This document shows positions 54,701 to 63,137 of a stretch of DNA of 64,000 nt, one piece after another. Below the pieces are notes generated by a model. The model had not been told where the DNA came from. It saw only the letters and a program-made list of their open reading frames with translations, and did not search any database. A program made the translations under genes and the position numbers. Position 1 is the stretch's first letter. Each line of letters begins with the position of its first letter. Origin of the DNA: Rheinheimera sp. MM224 (lineage in GTDB: Bacteria > Pseudomonadota > Gammaproteobacteria > Enterobacterales > Alteromonadaceae); the NCBI RefSeq assembly GCF_947090785.1, contig NZ_OX352320.1, forward strand, positions 310,001 through 374,000. The letters are read 5' to 3'.

Positions 54701-54965
54701 AAACCTGACCGCAGCTGATACTGTTATTCACTACGACCCATGGTGGAATCCGGCCGCTGAAAATCAGGCGACAGATCGGGCTTATCGTATAGGCCAGGAT
54801 AAGCAGGTATTTGTCTATAAGCTGATTATCAGCAAAACTGTGGAAGAAAAAGTGCAGCAGTTACAGCAGTTTAAACAAGGGCTGGCCGATCAGATTTTCA
54901 GTCTGGGCCAAAGCCATATCTGGCAAGGTGAGGCTCAGGATTTATTGGCATTGTTTAGCGAATAG
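51774..54965 (+). CDS. SWIM-domain SNF2-family helicase
   Basis: A 1063-residue protein. The SWIM zinc motif CxCx5CxH is complete (Cys78, Cys80, Cys86, His88). A long middle region of unknown fold precedes the SNF2 ATPase: Walker A [9 protein letters not shown] (about 624-632), motif II [9 protein letters not shown], motif III [18 protein letters not shown], motif V [26 protein letters not shown] and motif VI [11 protein letters not shown]. It moves on DNA or remodels nucleoprotein; its exact bacterial role is unknown. Divergent from the envelope operon. ATG 51774 has no clear Shine-Dalgarno (AAAAATTTGGCGT). Confidence 0.93.
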   Translation: [1063 protein letters not shown]

Positions 54966-54989
54966 TTCACAGCAGGGAAAGAAAAATTT

Positions 54990-56156
54990 ATGAAAATCAA
55001 ATGCATACTGTTTTTCCTGTTGTGTTGTATCAGTTCTGATGTTCTGGCGACTGAGCCTTATGATCGCATAGCGCCTTTGGTCGAAAAGGCTATTGCCGAC
55101 AAACAATTACCTGGTGCTGTGGTATTGGTGGGGCAAGGCGATAAGGTTTTATATCGTAAGGCTTTTGGTTTTATCACCTATTCACCTGCAGCGGCGGTCA
55201 CTACACCAGATACAGTTTTTGATTTAGCCTCGTTAACCAAGCCTTTAGTGACAACAACCTTAATCATGCAGCTGGTCGAGCAGGGCGAGTTGCGTTTAAC
55301 AGACCCAATCGGCAAGTACCTGCAGCAACTCACTGATGCTGAAGTGAAGAAAATCACTATTCTGCAATTACTCACTCACAGCTCAGGTTTAGCTGATGGT
55401 TTTGACAGACGTGAATTCTGGCAGGGCAAAGCTGGGTTGGATCAACAGCTGGCGAAACTTCAATTAAAAACCAAGGCTGATCAGCAGTTTGTGTATTCAG
55501 ATATAGGCTTTATTTTATTGGGGTTAGTGGTTGAGCAGATCACAAAACAGCCACTGCATCTATTAGCAGAACAACGTATTTTTCAGCCATTAAAAATGAA
55601 AGACAGCCGCTATTTGCCTTTGGATAAGCTTTCGCAAGATGCTGCTTATGTACAACGTATAGCCCCCACCGAAAACCTGAAAGGGGATGCGGATTATCAA
55701 AAGCTATTGCCGAATTATGCTCAGCCTTATTTACATGCGGTAGTGCACGACCCAACAGCCTTGCGTTTAGGCGGAGTAGCTGGTCATGCCGGAGTTTTTG
55801 GCACAGCGGACGATTTGGCCTTATTTGCCCAAATACTATTAAACAAGGGGGAGTTAAAGGGCCAAAAAGTATTATCGCCGCTGGCAGTGCAACGTTTACT
55901 CACTCCGGTTGTTATTGGCAAGCAAAGCCGTGCTTTAGGCTGGGATATGCAAACAGGCTATTCAGCACCTAAAGGTGATTTATTGCCACCAGGTTCTTTT
56001 GGCCACACCGGCTTTACCGGCACCAGTATCTGGCTAGACCCTACCAGCCGCACCTATATCATTCTGTTATCGAATCGTGTTCACCCCAACCGCAACAGCT
56101 CCATCACCGACCTGCGCGCTAAACTGGCGAATATAGTGGCAGCCGGTATTCGTTAA
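54990..56156 (+). CDS. Secreted serine hydrolase of the beta-lactamase/esterase fold
   Basis: A 388-residue protein with a signal peptide (KIKCILFFLLCCISSDVLA). The catalytic SxxK motif is in LASLTKPLVT (Ser-Leu-Thr-Lys), the YxN position is YSD in FVYSDIGFILLGLVVEQ, and the KTG equivalent is HTG in FGHTGFTGTSIW. This is the class C / EstB / DD-peptidase-like group (Pfam Beta-lactamase), often cell-wall peptide hydrolases or esterases rather than resistance enzymes. The end reads VHPNRNSSITDLRAKLANIV, typical of such family members. It converges with a GGDEF-EAL gene, overlapping by 4 bases. Confidence 0.9.
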   Translation: MKIKCILFFLLCCISSDVLATEPYDRIAPLVEKAIADKQLPGAVVLVGQGDKVLYRKAFGFITYSPAAAVTTPDTVFDLASLTKPLVTTTLIMQLVEQGELRLTDPIGKYLQQLTDAEVKKITILQLLTHSSGLADGFDRREFWQGKAGLDQQLAKLQLKTKADQQFVYSDIGFILLGLVVEQITKQPLHLLAEQRIFQPLKMKDSRYLPLDKLSQDAAYVQRIAPTENLKGDADYQKLLPNYAQPYLHAVVHDPTALRLGGVAGHAGVFGTADDLALFAQILLNKGELKGQKVLSPLAVQRLLTPVVIGKQSRALGWDMQTGYSAPKGDLLPPGSFGHTGFTGTSIWLDPTSRTYIILLSNRVHPNRNSSITDLRAKLANIVAAGIR

Positions 56157-58117
56157 TGCGCCAGCTGCACCCGGTTTTTCTGGATAAAACTATTCACCTG
56201 ATGCAGTTCCAGTGGCCGTTCGTACAAGTAACCTTGTAAGAAGTGTACTCCTGCTTTCGTCAGTTTTTCAGCCTGCTCTGCGGTTTCCACCCCTTCAGCT
56301 ACAACTTTGTAACCCATATTGGCGGAAATGCTCATCACAGCCGTCACTATCGACATGCCATTCAGATCCAACTTATCGATAAAAGACTTGTCGATTTTTA
56401 CAATATTCACATTTAAATCCTGCATCACCGACAAGGAAGAATAGCCTGTGCCGAAGTCATCAATCGACACTTTAATGCCAAGGCTTTGCAAATGTTTGAT
56501 GGTGAAAAACAAGTTTTCTTTATCGCCGGAGAACACAGATTCAGTGATTTCTATATGAAGGAAACGGGCTTCAATACCGTAATGCCGGATCATATCTTCG
56601 ACAGTAACGGCAAAGCCCGGGTCCTGAAACTGTACGACAGACACATTGACACAAACTGAAATTGCGCCATAAAGTTCAGTTAACTTTTTGATTTCCATGC
56701 AGGAATTATGTAACACCCAGTAGCCAATTTGCCGTATTCGTCCTGTTTGCTCTGCCAGGCATATAAATTCATCCGGCGCTATATTTTCACCATCCAGCTG
56801 CCAGCGCAGCAAAGCCTCAAAAGCGACAACTGCCGTATCGGATGCCCGCACAATAGGATGAAACACCAGGCGGAACTCTTCATTTTCTAAAGCTGTATCC
56901 AGTCTATTGCGCAGAAAAATTTCCCTTTTCATTCTGCTGGCTAAATGATCATCAAAGAAAGACCAGCGTTGGCTGATGCTGGATTTTTGGTTGTACATCG
57001 CCATATCTGCCAGCTGAATTAACTCCTGCTCGTCTTTACTGTGATCCGGGTAAAGTGCAATACCTATAGTGGCGCTGATGCGGATCCTGTGGCCTCTGAT
57101 ATCCATAGTGCCGGAGATTTGTTCAACTAACTGCCCTGATAATCGCACTAACAGCTCGGTATTATTGCTTGGCACACAGACCAGAAATTCATCACCACCC
57201 CAGCGACACAAGGTCATGGCCTCAGTGCAGCAGGCTTTAATTCGTTGTGCTGTCAGTATTAATACTTCATCGCCTACACTGTGTCCTATGCTGTCATTCA
57301 CTCTTTTAAAGCCGTCTAAATCGACAAACAAAATAGAGAAGCCTCGGTTTTGTCGAATAGAACTCTGCTTTATTTCCCGCACATGAGACAAAAAAGCCGT
57401 TCTGTTAAATAAGCGGGTTAATACATCCAGATTGGATAAATCGTAGATCTGCTTGGTTCTGGCAACCACCTGATCTTCCATATTTTCCAGCAACAGGTTG
57501 TTTTGATGCCGTAGTTCAATAGATTTAAGCGTGAAGTTTGCCGACTTTACGGCAGACACTATCATCACCAGCGAAAAAAATACCCCCAGTCCACCCAGCA
57601 AGTTCTGATAGTACTCAGGCGATAACAGCAGCAAGGTCGAAAAGGGCAACAATAAAATAATGGAGTAGGTGACAGAGGTGATTTTGTCGCCTGATAAAAT
57701 ATTTACAGCACCCCCGGCCATAGCCGAAACAATGATGATGCAGGTCGTCAATTCGCTTAGTTCAAAACTGGAATAAAAATACAGGCAATAGAAACACCAC
57801 AACAACGCTGTAGTAATAGCGCCAGCTGAAAATCTGAGTAAATCTTTGCGCTGACCTTCGAAGCCCTGTCGCACTTTGCGTGCCCAGACTATGGCATCTG
57901 CCAGCCTGAACAGCAGCAATGCGTTCATCAGCAACCACCAGTATATTTTTTCTGTGCGATTGACCGGCTGCAGAAAACCAAAAGCCAGAGTGCCGGATGC
58001 GATCATTGAAATAAACATTCCAGCATAACTGTTTGAATATAACAAATTTATTTTGTCGTGCTGATGCAGTTTTTGCAGTTCATCTTCATTACCCATAAAG
58101 CATCCTATTTTCTTCAT
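56153..58117 (-). CDS. Membrane GGDEF-EAL cyclic-di-GMP signalling protein
   Basis: A 654-residue protein. About six hydrophobic helices lie in residues 30-190, a MASE-like sensory region, followed by a short coiled linker (NNLLLENMEDQVVARTKQIYDL). The GGDEF domain (about 225-385) has an intact RWGGDEFLVCV near residue 305, preceded by VDLDGFKRVNDSIGHSVGDEVL. The EAL domain (about 405-645) has FEALLRW, VNVSVVQF, EITESVF, IDDFGTGYSSLSVMQDLN and the VAEGVET motif. Both catalytic halves look intact. It either makes or degrades c-di-GMP depending on regulation. Start ATG 58117; an ATG at 58096 is also possible. Confidence 0.93.
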   Translation of the reverse strand: MKKIGCFMGNEDELQKLHQHDKINLLYSNSYAGMFISMIASGTLAFGFLQPVNRTEKIYWWLLMNALLLFRLADAIVWARKVRQGFEGQRKDLLRFSAGAITTALLWCFYCLYFYSSFELSELTTCIIIVSAMAGGAVNILSGDKITSVTYSIILLLPFSTLLLLSPEYYQNLLGGLGVFFSLVMIVSAVKSANFTLKSIELRHQNNLLLENMEDQVVARTKQIYDLSNLDVLTRLFNRTAFLSHVREIKQSSIRQNRGFSILFVDLDGFKRVNDSIGHSVGDEVLILTAQRIKACCTEAMTLCRWGGDEFLVCVPSNNTELLVRLSGQLVEQISGTMDIRGHRIRISATIGIALYPDHSKDEQELIQLADMAMYNQKSSISQRWSFFDDHLASRMKREIFLRNRLDTALENEEFRLVFHPIVRASDTAVVAFEALLRWQLDGENIAPDEFICLAEQTGRIRQIGYWVLHNSCMEIKKLTELYGAISVCVNVSVVQFQDPGFAVTVEDMIRHYGIEARFLHIEITESVFSGDKENLFFTIKHLQSLGIKVSIDDFGTGYSSLSVMQDLNVNIVKIDKSFIDKLDLNGMSIVTAVMSISANMGYKVVAEGVETAEQAEKLTKAGVHFLQGYLYERPLELHQVNSFIQKNRVQLAH

Positions 58118-58573
58118 AGGGTGTTTGAATATCCGTGATCCGGCGGGCGGATGGCGGGCGATTCAGATACTTCTCAATTCAACATACCGAGCAGGAAGCT
58201 TTAGTCAGTATGGCAGCAATTATTCAGGTCAACTGAGCAAAACCTATAAGTTTTACTAACGGAACTCTTTTTCCTGACTTTGCTAAAAAATAATTGGAGT
58301 AATCACTTTAAACACAGGGAGCAGTTGTATCCCGCCTTGGAGCATGGTGCCGTATTGGGAGCCTAATGCTTTGACTAATTGTTAACAAAAAATACAGGCC
58401 TTTATTCAAACAAAAACAACAAAATTTATGCTTAACATCGCGGATTTCTGGCATGAAACGCCATTGCATTGTCATTGAGCTGTTCTATCTTGTACTGGGA
58501 TTTGTAACTTGGCATCACGGAAATGATGCAAATAAAACAATAAATTCACAAAGACAAGAGCAAGGACAAACGA
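58118..58573. other. Intergenic region upstream of the lipase gene
   Basis: A 456-base AT-rich stretch between divergent GGDEF-EAL and lipase genes. It contains a GGCGGGCGGATGGCGGGCG direct repeat near 58143-58161 and several AT-rich promoter-like segments. I see no credible small gene and no strong terminator. TGGCATGAAACGCCATTGCA near 58450 resembles a sigma-54 site but has wrong spacing. GAGCAAGGACAAACG precedes the lipase ATG. Confidence 0.45.
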
Positions 58574-59629
58574 ATGAAATTACTGAAAATGGCGGCTGCC
58601 GGATTGGCGCTGCTGAGCTTACCTCTTTCTGCTGCGTTAAATGGTCATCCCGTGGTGTTAGTGCATGGTTTTCAGCCTGGTAATTTAGCCGACCGGCCTG
58701 TAGGTGCTGATGTCGCCAGCAACGGTGCCGACTATTGGGCTGGTTTTTGGTTGAGCCGCGCCGATGCCCGTATCGACTGGCCTTCACAAGAACGTATAAC
58801 AGGCAAAATTGCCACAGACTATGTCTGGCCTAAATTGCAACAGCTGTCCCGTGCTGGTACCTGCAACAGCGGTTGTATTTTTGTCAGCCACTCCACAGGT
58901 GATTTAGTCACCCGTTATATCATCGATAACCAGGCTTTATGGCTTAAAAACGCAGGCTTACAGCCACTGAACATTATCGCCAGCTTTGACTTTGCAGGCG
59001 CTGGTGGTGGGGTGGAATTGGCTGATTTAGCCGTCAATGTAGCTGGAGGCGGCAGTTGGACAGATGCTGCTTTACGTGCAGCTTTATCTTTGTGGTTAGG
59101 CCAAATACCATCACCTTCTAACATTGGTGTGCTGAACGACTTACGGGTGAATACGGCGCGTCAGCTGGCCAGTTTCCCAACCAGCCGGGTGCCTCGTTTA
59201 CGTTTTGCTGGCGCTGGCTCTGACTTTTTAAATGCTACAGGGCCATTTTTGCCTGGCACTGATGATGGTGTAGTCGCCAGTCATTCGACTTGTGGCTCTT
59301 CTGCTGTTGGTTCTTTTGACAGTTGCAGCGCCAATGTGGCTTTTGACGGCAAACTGGCTAGCCAAAGCAATGGCGTTAAGGGCTTTATGCCTTATCACTA
59401 CCCCATGCTGATGGGCAACGACTATAGCCACAGTGGTCTGATTGAAGATAGCCGCGATGGCGAAGTGACAGCTGCTAATGCCAGAGCCACTTATTTAAAC
59501 GCAGAGGCTTTGCAGTTCCAGACCTATCAGCAATCACGAGGTTGGTGGGTCTTTGCCTCTAACTATTTATTGGTGACAGGCTCAGATCGCCAGAGTATGT
59601 CGTCTTTAGTCAGTCAGGCTGCTGATTAA
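58574..59629 (+). CDS. Secreted alpha/beta-hydrolase (lipase-like)
   Basis: A 351-residue protein with a signal peptide (KLLKMAAAGLALLSLPLSAA). The oxyanion strand HPVVLVHGFQPGN and the nucleophile elbow FVSHSTGDLVTRY place the catalytic serine at Ser107; the elbow reads S-H-S-T-G in place of the usual GHSxG. A catalytic Asp may lie in PGTDDGVVASHS and the His in NDYSHSGLIEDS. The body resembles group I-type lipases and related secreted esterases of Alteromonadales. Start ATG 58574 has AAGGA upstream. Coupled by a one-base overlap to the next gene, which may assist it. Confidence 0.82.
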   Translation: MKLLKMAAAGLALLSLPLSAALNGHPVVLVHGFQPGNLADRPVGADVASNGADYWAGFWLSRADARIDWPSQERITGKIATDYVWPKLQQLSRAGTCNSGCIFVSHSTGDLVTRYIIDNQALWLKNAGLQPLNIIASFDFAGAGGGVELADLAVNVAGGGSWTDAALRAALSLWLGQIPSPSNIGVLNDLRVNTARQLASFPTSRVPRLRFAGAGSDFLNATGPFLPGTDDGVVASHSTCGSSAVGSFDSCSANVAFDGKLASQSNGVKGFMPYHYPMLMGNDYSHSGLIEDSRDGEVTAANARATYLNAEALQFQTYQQSRGWWVFASNYLLVTGSDRQSMSSLVSQAAD

Positions 59630-60678
59630 TGCAGAAAAAAGCTGTGTTTACCTTGCTGCTGGTGCTGATGGCACTGGCAGCTTTTTGGTTTTGGCCTAAA
59701 GCTGAAACAGCTGTTGTGGTGTTGGATAAACCACAGCCTGATGCTATTGCTGAACCCCAGCAAAAGGCTGTGGTGCAAACTGTCGATCCAGTGCAAATGG
59801 ATCAGTATCAACAGGAAGAGCTTCAGCAAAGTTTTAGCTTGTTGTCGCAAGCTTATGCGGCCGAACTAAGTTACCCATCTTATTCCAGGCCTTTAACTTC
59901 GGCCGATCATCAACTGCTGAACCCCAATCATTTTGACACTGTGGCCTTGCCGCTGGAAGGCGGCGCCAGCGCCAGTCTGGTCTTGCCCAAATACCGATTC
60001 AGCTACCCCGAACCGCTAGTGTTTAAACTGGTGATGACTGGCTTATCGCCACAGCATGTGAAAGCGGAATTACGTCAACAACAAAGCGGCAAAGTGTTGG
60101 CGCAGGCCGATTTAACAGCAGGTGCAGATGCCACTGAATGGGCACATCAGTTTGATGCCACTGAAAACTGGGACGGTGCTATGGAGTTGGTGGTGCTATT
60201 TGAAGCTGAAGGGAAAACCCAACAACTACAAACAGGGCTGGACTACAGTTATCCGGTTGCCACTATCACGGGCATCGGCAGCAGCAGTTCGCGTGGCCCT
60301 GATTTAGTGATCCCCTTGGAGTTGGAGGTGAAAAAAGCCGGTATGTACCGCTTACGAGCCAATTTATTTACTGAAAGCAAACAACCATTGGCGGTGCTGA
60401 CGGCAGAAGAACAGTTAACAGAGGGGTCGGCCAAGCTAGAACTGCGGGCTTTTAAACAGGTATTACAGCAGCAAGGCGGACCCTATTGGCTGGGTACTTT
60501 TGTACTGGAATTACGCTCCGCTATGCCAGGTGAAGCCAACAGATACGGCGACAGCAAAGCACCAGGTTTTATGGTGGACGCCATCAACTTTGGCCAGCTT
60601 AGCGACGAGCCTTTTGTTTTGGGTGACGAAGAAAAGCAGCGGTTGCAGTTTTTACAGCAACTGGCTGGAGCGAAGTGA
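59629..60678 (+). CDS. Membrane-anchored beta-rich partner of the lipase
   Basis: A 349-residue protein with one N-terminal signal anchor (KKAVFTLLLVLMALAAFWFWP). The body is beta-rich: LVLPKYRFSYPEPLVFKLVMTGLS, WDGAMELVVLFEAEGK, LVIPLELEVKKAGMYRLRANLFTESKQPL and YWLGTFVLELRSAMP suggest two Ig-like modules, with choice-of-anchor-X-type sequence at the C-terminal half. It starts within the lipase stop codon (TAATG), so translation is tightly coupled. Lipases of this order often have a helical foldase (Lif); this one is not Lif-like, so a new chaperone or surface-tether role is only inference. Confidence 0.65.
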   Translation: MQKKAVFTLLLVLMALAAFWFWPKAETAVVVLDKPQPDAIAEPQQKAVVQTVDPVQMDQYQQEELQQSFSLLSQAYAAELSYPSYSRPLTSADHQLLNPNHFDTVALPLEGGASASLVLPKYRFSYPEPLVFKLVMTGLSPQHVKAELRQQQSGKVLAQADLTAGADATEWAHQFDATENWDGAMELVVLFEAEGKTQQLQTGLDYSYPVATITGIGSSSSRGPDLVIPLELEVKKAGMYRLRANLFTESKQPLAVLTAEEQLTEGSAKLELRAFKQVLQQQGGPYWLGTFVLELRSAMPGEANRYGDSKAPGFMVDAINFGQLSDEPFVLGDEEKQRLQFLQQLAGAK

Positions 60679-60810
60679 TATTCCATACTCAGACTCGTTT
60701 TCGCTTTGGGGTCGTGGAAAGGCTGGCATATCTGAACCCTTTACCCATGACTCCACCTCTACTGTATTTCGGTATATAGTAAATCCAACTCACTACACAG
60801 GACTGCTTTT

Positions 60811-61206
60811 ATGAAAACCGGACCCCAGCTTGTGGCCGAAGCCAAAGCCAAGATTCAGGAGCTGACAGTGCAGCAGTTGGCTGCTTTATTACAAACCAGT
60901 CAGGCTCGTATTATTGATGTGCGTGAACCTGCCGAGTTTGCCACTGGCCATATTCCGACTGCTGTAAATATGCCCCGGGGTTTGCTGGAAATGCAGTTGC
61001 CGCAGCATCCTGCTGTTGCAGAGCATAAGGATGCAGTAGTGGCTTTAACAGAACTGGCCACTCAACCTTTGTATTTAATTTGCCGCTCTGGTGCCCGTTC
61101 TGCTTTGGCTGTGGAGTCATTGCAACGTATGGGGTTTCGTGATTTATACTCCATAGCTGGTGGTATGCAGGCCTGGACGGACAGCGGTTTTCCCGTCCGG
61201 CAATAG
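60811..61206 (+). CDS. Rhodanese-domain protein
   Basis: A 131-residue single rhodanese domain. The start of the fold is RIIDVREPAEFATGHIPTAVNMPRG and the active-site loop is LICRSGARS, with the cysteine nucleophile followed by SLQRMGFRDLYSIAGGMQAWTDSGFPV. It transfers or carries sulfane sulphur in the cytoplasm; the partner is unknown. An N-terminal extension of about 30 residues (GPQLVAEAKAKIQELTVQQL) is helical. ACACAGGACTGC precedes ATG 60811. It lies upstream of the chemoreceptor gene with 170 bases between. Confidence 0.9.
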   Translation: MKTGPQLVAEAKAKIQELTVQQLAALLQTSQARIIDVREPAEFATGHIPTAVNMPRGLLEMQLPQHPAVAEHKDAVVALTELATQPLYLICRSGARSALAVESLQRMGFRDLYSIAGGMQAWTDSGFPVRQ

Positions 61207-61376
61207 CAGCATATATACCAAAGCGACCTAGACTTTAGTCGCATTCCTCTGAGGATGGTTTGACAGTTGCTTGCATAACAGAAACACTGCCAGAACCGAA
61301 ATGCCGCAGAGTCTTCAGCTCTGTCATGTTTTCTTCTGCCATCTTGTCTCTGGCCTTTGTCGAATGGGAAGTCGTT

Positions 61377-62921
61377 ATGGAAAATGTACGTGCTGCAGTG
61401 GTTTTTGTTGTGCTTTGGCTGGCGGCGCAGGTGTTGTACCTGTGGCTGGACTTCAACAGCTGGCTGTTAGTGCTGTTCAATCTGCTGGCTGTAGGTGGTT
61501 TTTTGTTATGGGCAGGGCGTCAACAACCAGCAGTGCAGCCAGTGCAAGAATCCAATACGCTGGCCAACAGCGCTCACCACATTACCGAAGCCACTTCAAA
61601 AATGGCGATAGGGGCAGCAGAGGTTTCCTTTTATATCGACGGGTTAATTAAAGACATCAAACACAGCGGCGACGACTGCGGCCAAATTGGCAGCGCAGCT
61701 ACAGGCTTAGCCGATACCAGCGGTCAACTGACAGATAATCTGCAACAAATCAGCCATAGCATTACCCACACCGCCAATGCCTGCAGTGCAGCCGATCAGC
61801 GCTTGCAAAAAAGTGTGGGAAATATCAATCAGTTAGCTAATGCGGTCAGTGATGCAGCTGCCCGGCTGGAACAACTCAAAGGCAGTGCCGACGATATTCA
61901 GCGTATTACTGAAGTGATCACAGGTGTAGCCAATCAAACCAACTTGTTAGCGTTAAACGCAGCTATTGAAGCCGCCAGGGCCGGTGAACAGGGCCGTGGT
62001 TTTGCTGTAGTTGCCGATGAAGTGCGGGCTTTAGCTGGCAAAACCTCAGAAGCGACCAAAGACATAGCGAAAATGTTGGCTGATATTCGTAGCCAGAGCG
62101 AACAAACCGCTGATGTGATGGCGCAGTTGGTGCTGTTAAGTGGTGATGTGCAGCAGGAATTACAAAGTGTGGCCGCAGGTTTTAACGGCATCAATACCGA
62201 AGTAGGGCAGGTGTCTGCTGCGCTGGAGCAAATAGAGCAGGTTAGTACAGGTCTGGAAAATACCAGCCAGCAATTGGGTCAGTCGATTCAGAGCATTAAT
62301 AAAGCCTTATCGGCGATAGAACATAAAGGCAGCACAGTGGCCGATCAAGCCATTGAATTGTCAGTAGAAACTGAAAGTATTTACCGTGAACTCAGTACGG
62401 TCACCAGCCAGAGTTTCTTTAACCCTGTATTAAAAGAGGCTCAGCAAGCCGCCGCCGCTATTGGCGCTTTATTTGAAAAAGCGCTGAGCGACGGCAAGCT
62501 GACTGAACAGCAGTTATTTGCCGAGCAGTACCAGGCCATCGCCAACACCAATCCACAAAAATTCCATACTGCCTACGACAGTTTTACCGACCAGTTTTTC
62601 CCTTTGATCCAGGAGCCTATTTTAGAGCGTCATACCAATGTGTTGTACGCGGGTGGAGTGGATCGTAAAGGCTATTTCCCAACTCATAATAAAAAATACA
62701 GTCAGGCCTTAACGGGGAACTACGAAAAAGATTTGCTGCAAAACCGTACCAAACGGGTCTTTGGCGACCGCACCGGCAGCCGCTGTGGCAGTAACACTCA
62801 ACCTATGCTGCTGCAAACCTATAAACGTGATACAGGCGAAATTTTGCATGACTTATCCGTGCCTATTATGGTCAAAGGCCGGCATTGGGGTGGGTTTAGA
62901 ATAGGCTTTAAGCGGGTTTGA
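61377..62921 (+). CDS. Methyl-accepting chemotaxis protein with C-terminal sensor module
   Basis: A 514-residue chemoreceptor from ATG 61377 with GGGAAG upstream; the frame is open from 61260, but that part has no membrane or receptor character. Two adjoining hydrophobic helices (residues about 6-47, broken by LDFNSW) give a short hairpin with no periplasmic sensor. The signalling domain (about 150-340) has the hairpin tip [30 protein letters not shown]. The C-terminal 140 residues carry a conserved module ([63 protein letters not shown]), probably a cytoplasmic sensor. It acts on the CheA/CheW array. Confidence 0.9.
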   Translation: MENVRAAVVFVVLWLAAQVLYLWLDFNSWLLVLFNLLAVGGFLLWAGRQQPAVQPVQESNTLANSAHHITEATSKMAIGAAEVSFYIDGLIKDIKHSGDDCGQIGSAATGLADTSGQLTDNLQQISHSITHTANACSAADQRLQKSVGNINQLANAVSDAAARLEQLKGSADDIQRITEVITGVANQTNLLALNAAIEAARAGEQGRGFAVVADEVRALAGKTSEATKDIAKMLADIRSQSEQTADVMAQLVLLSGDVQQELQSVAAGFNGINTEVGQVSAALEQIEQVSTGLENTSQQLGQSIQSINKALSAIEHKGSTVADQAIELSVETESIYRELSTVTSQSFFNPVLKEAQQAAAAIGALFEKALSDGKLTEQQLFAEQYQAIANTNPQKFHTAYDSFTDQFFPLIQEPILERHTNVLYAGGVDRKGYFPTHNKKYSQALTGNYEKDLLQNRTKRVFGDRTGSRCGSNTQPMLLQTYKRDTGEILHDLSVPIMVKGRHWGGFRIGFKRV

Positions 62922-62985
62922 ATAAGCCTCAGTCCGTCAGCGAATAAGAAATTTCATTGCACTCATATTGCCGACAGACATCTAT

Positions 62986-63010
62986 GGTTGTAACTTAGAA
63001 ACTTACAACC
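62986..63010 (+). terminator. Hairpin between the chemoreceptor and DUF2167 genes
   Basis: GGTTGTAA-CTTAGAAAC-TTACAACC, an 8-bp stem with a 9-base loop, without a T tract. It may terminate the chemoreceptor transcript weakly or be a protein-binding site ahead of the DUF2167 gene. Confidence 0.4.
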
Positions 63011-63137
63011 ACTTCAGTCGTCAAATCGGCTTTTTATGCGTTGTATTTTAACAATGCAGTTGCAGCCGAAACCTGTCTCTGTGCAGTCCCAATGATAAAT
63101 TCTGCCGGCTTTCACTCCGGTTGATTAAGGATGATCC

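Noticed and set aside
47594..54965. Possible Zorya defence system (OmpA-type protein, membrane protein and SNF2 helicase together)
   Set aside because: The membrane protein has no MotA-like pattern, the OmpA protein is a lipoprotein rather than a MotB-like anchor, no ZorC is present, and the helicase is on the opposite strand with a SWIM domain typical of housekeeping-type relatives.
58445..58475. Sigma-54 promoter (TGGCATG...TTGCA) upstream of the lipase gene
   Set aside because: The GG-to-GC distance is 16 bases rather than the 12 needed for -24/-12 promoters.
61260..61376. N-terminal extension of the chemoreceptor
   Set aside because: It would start at TTG with no ribosome site; ATG 61377 has GGGAAG and begins directly with the membrane helix.
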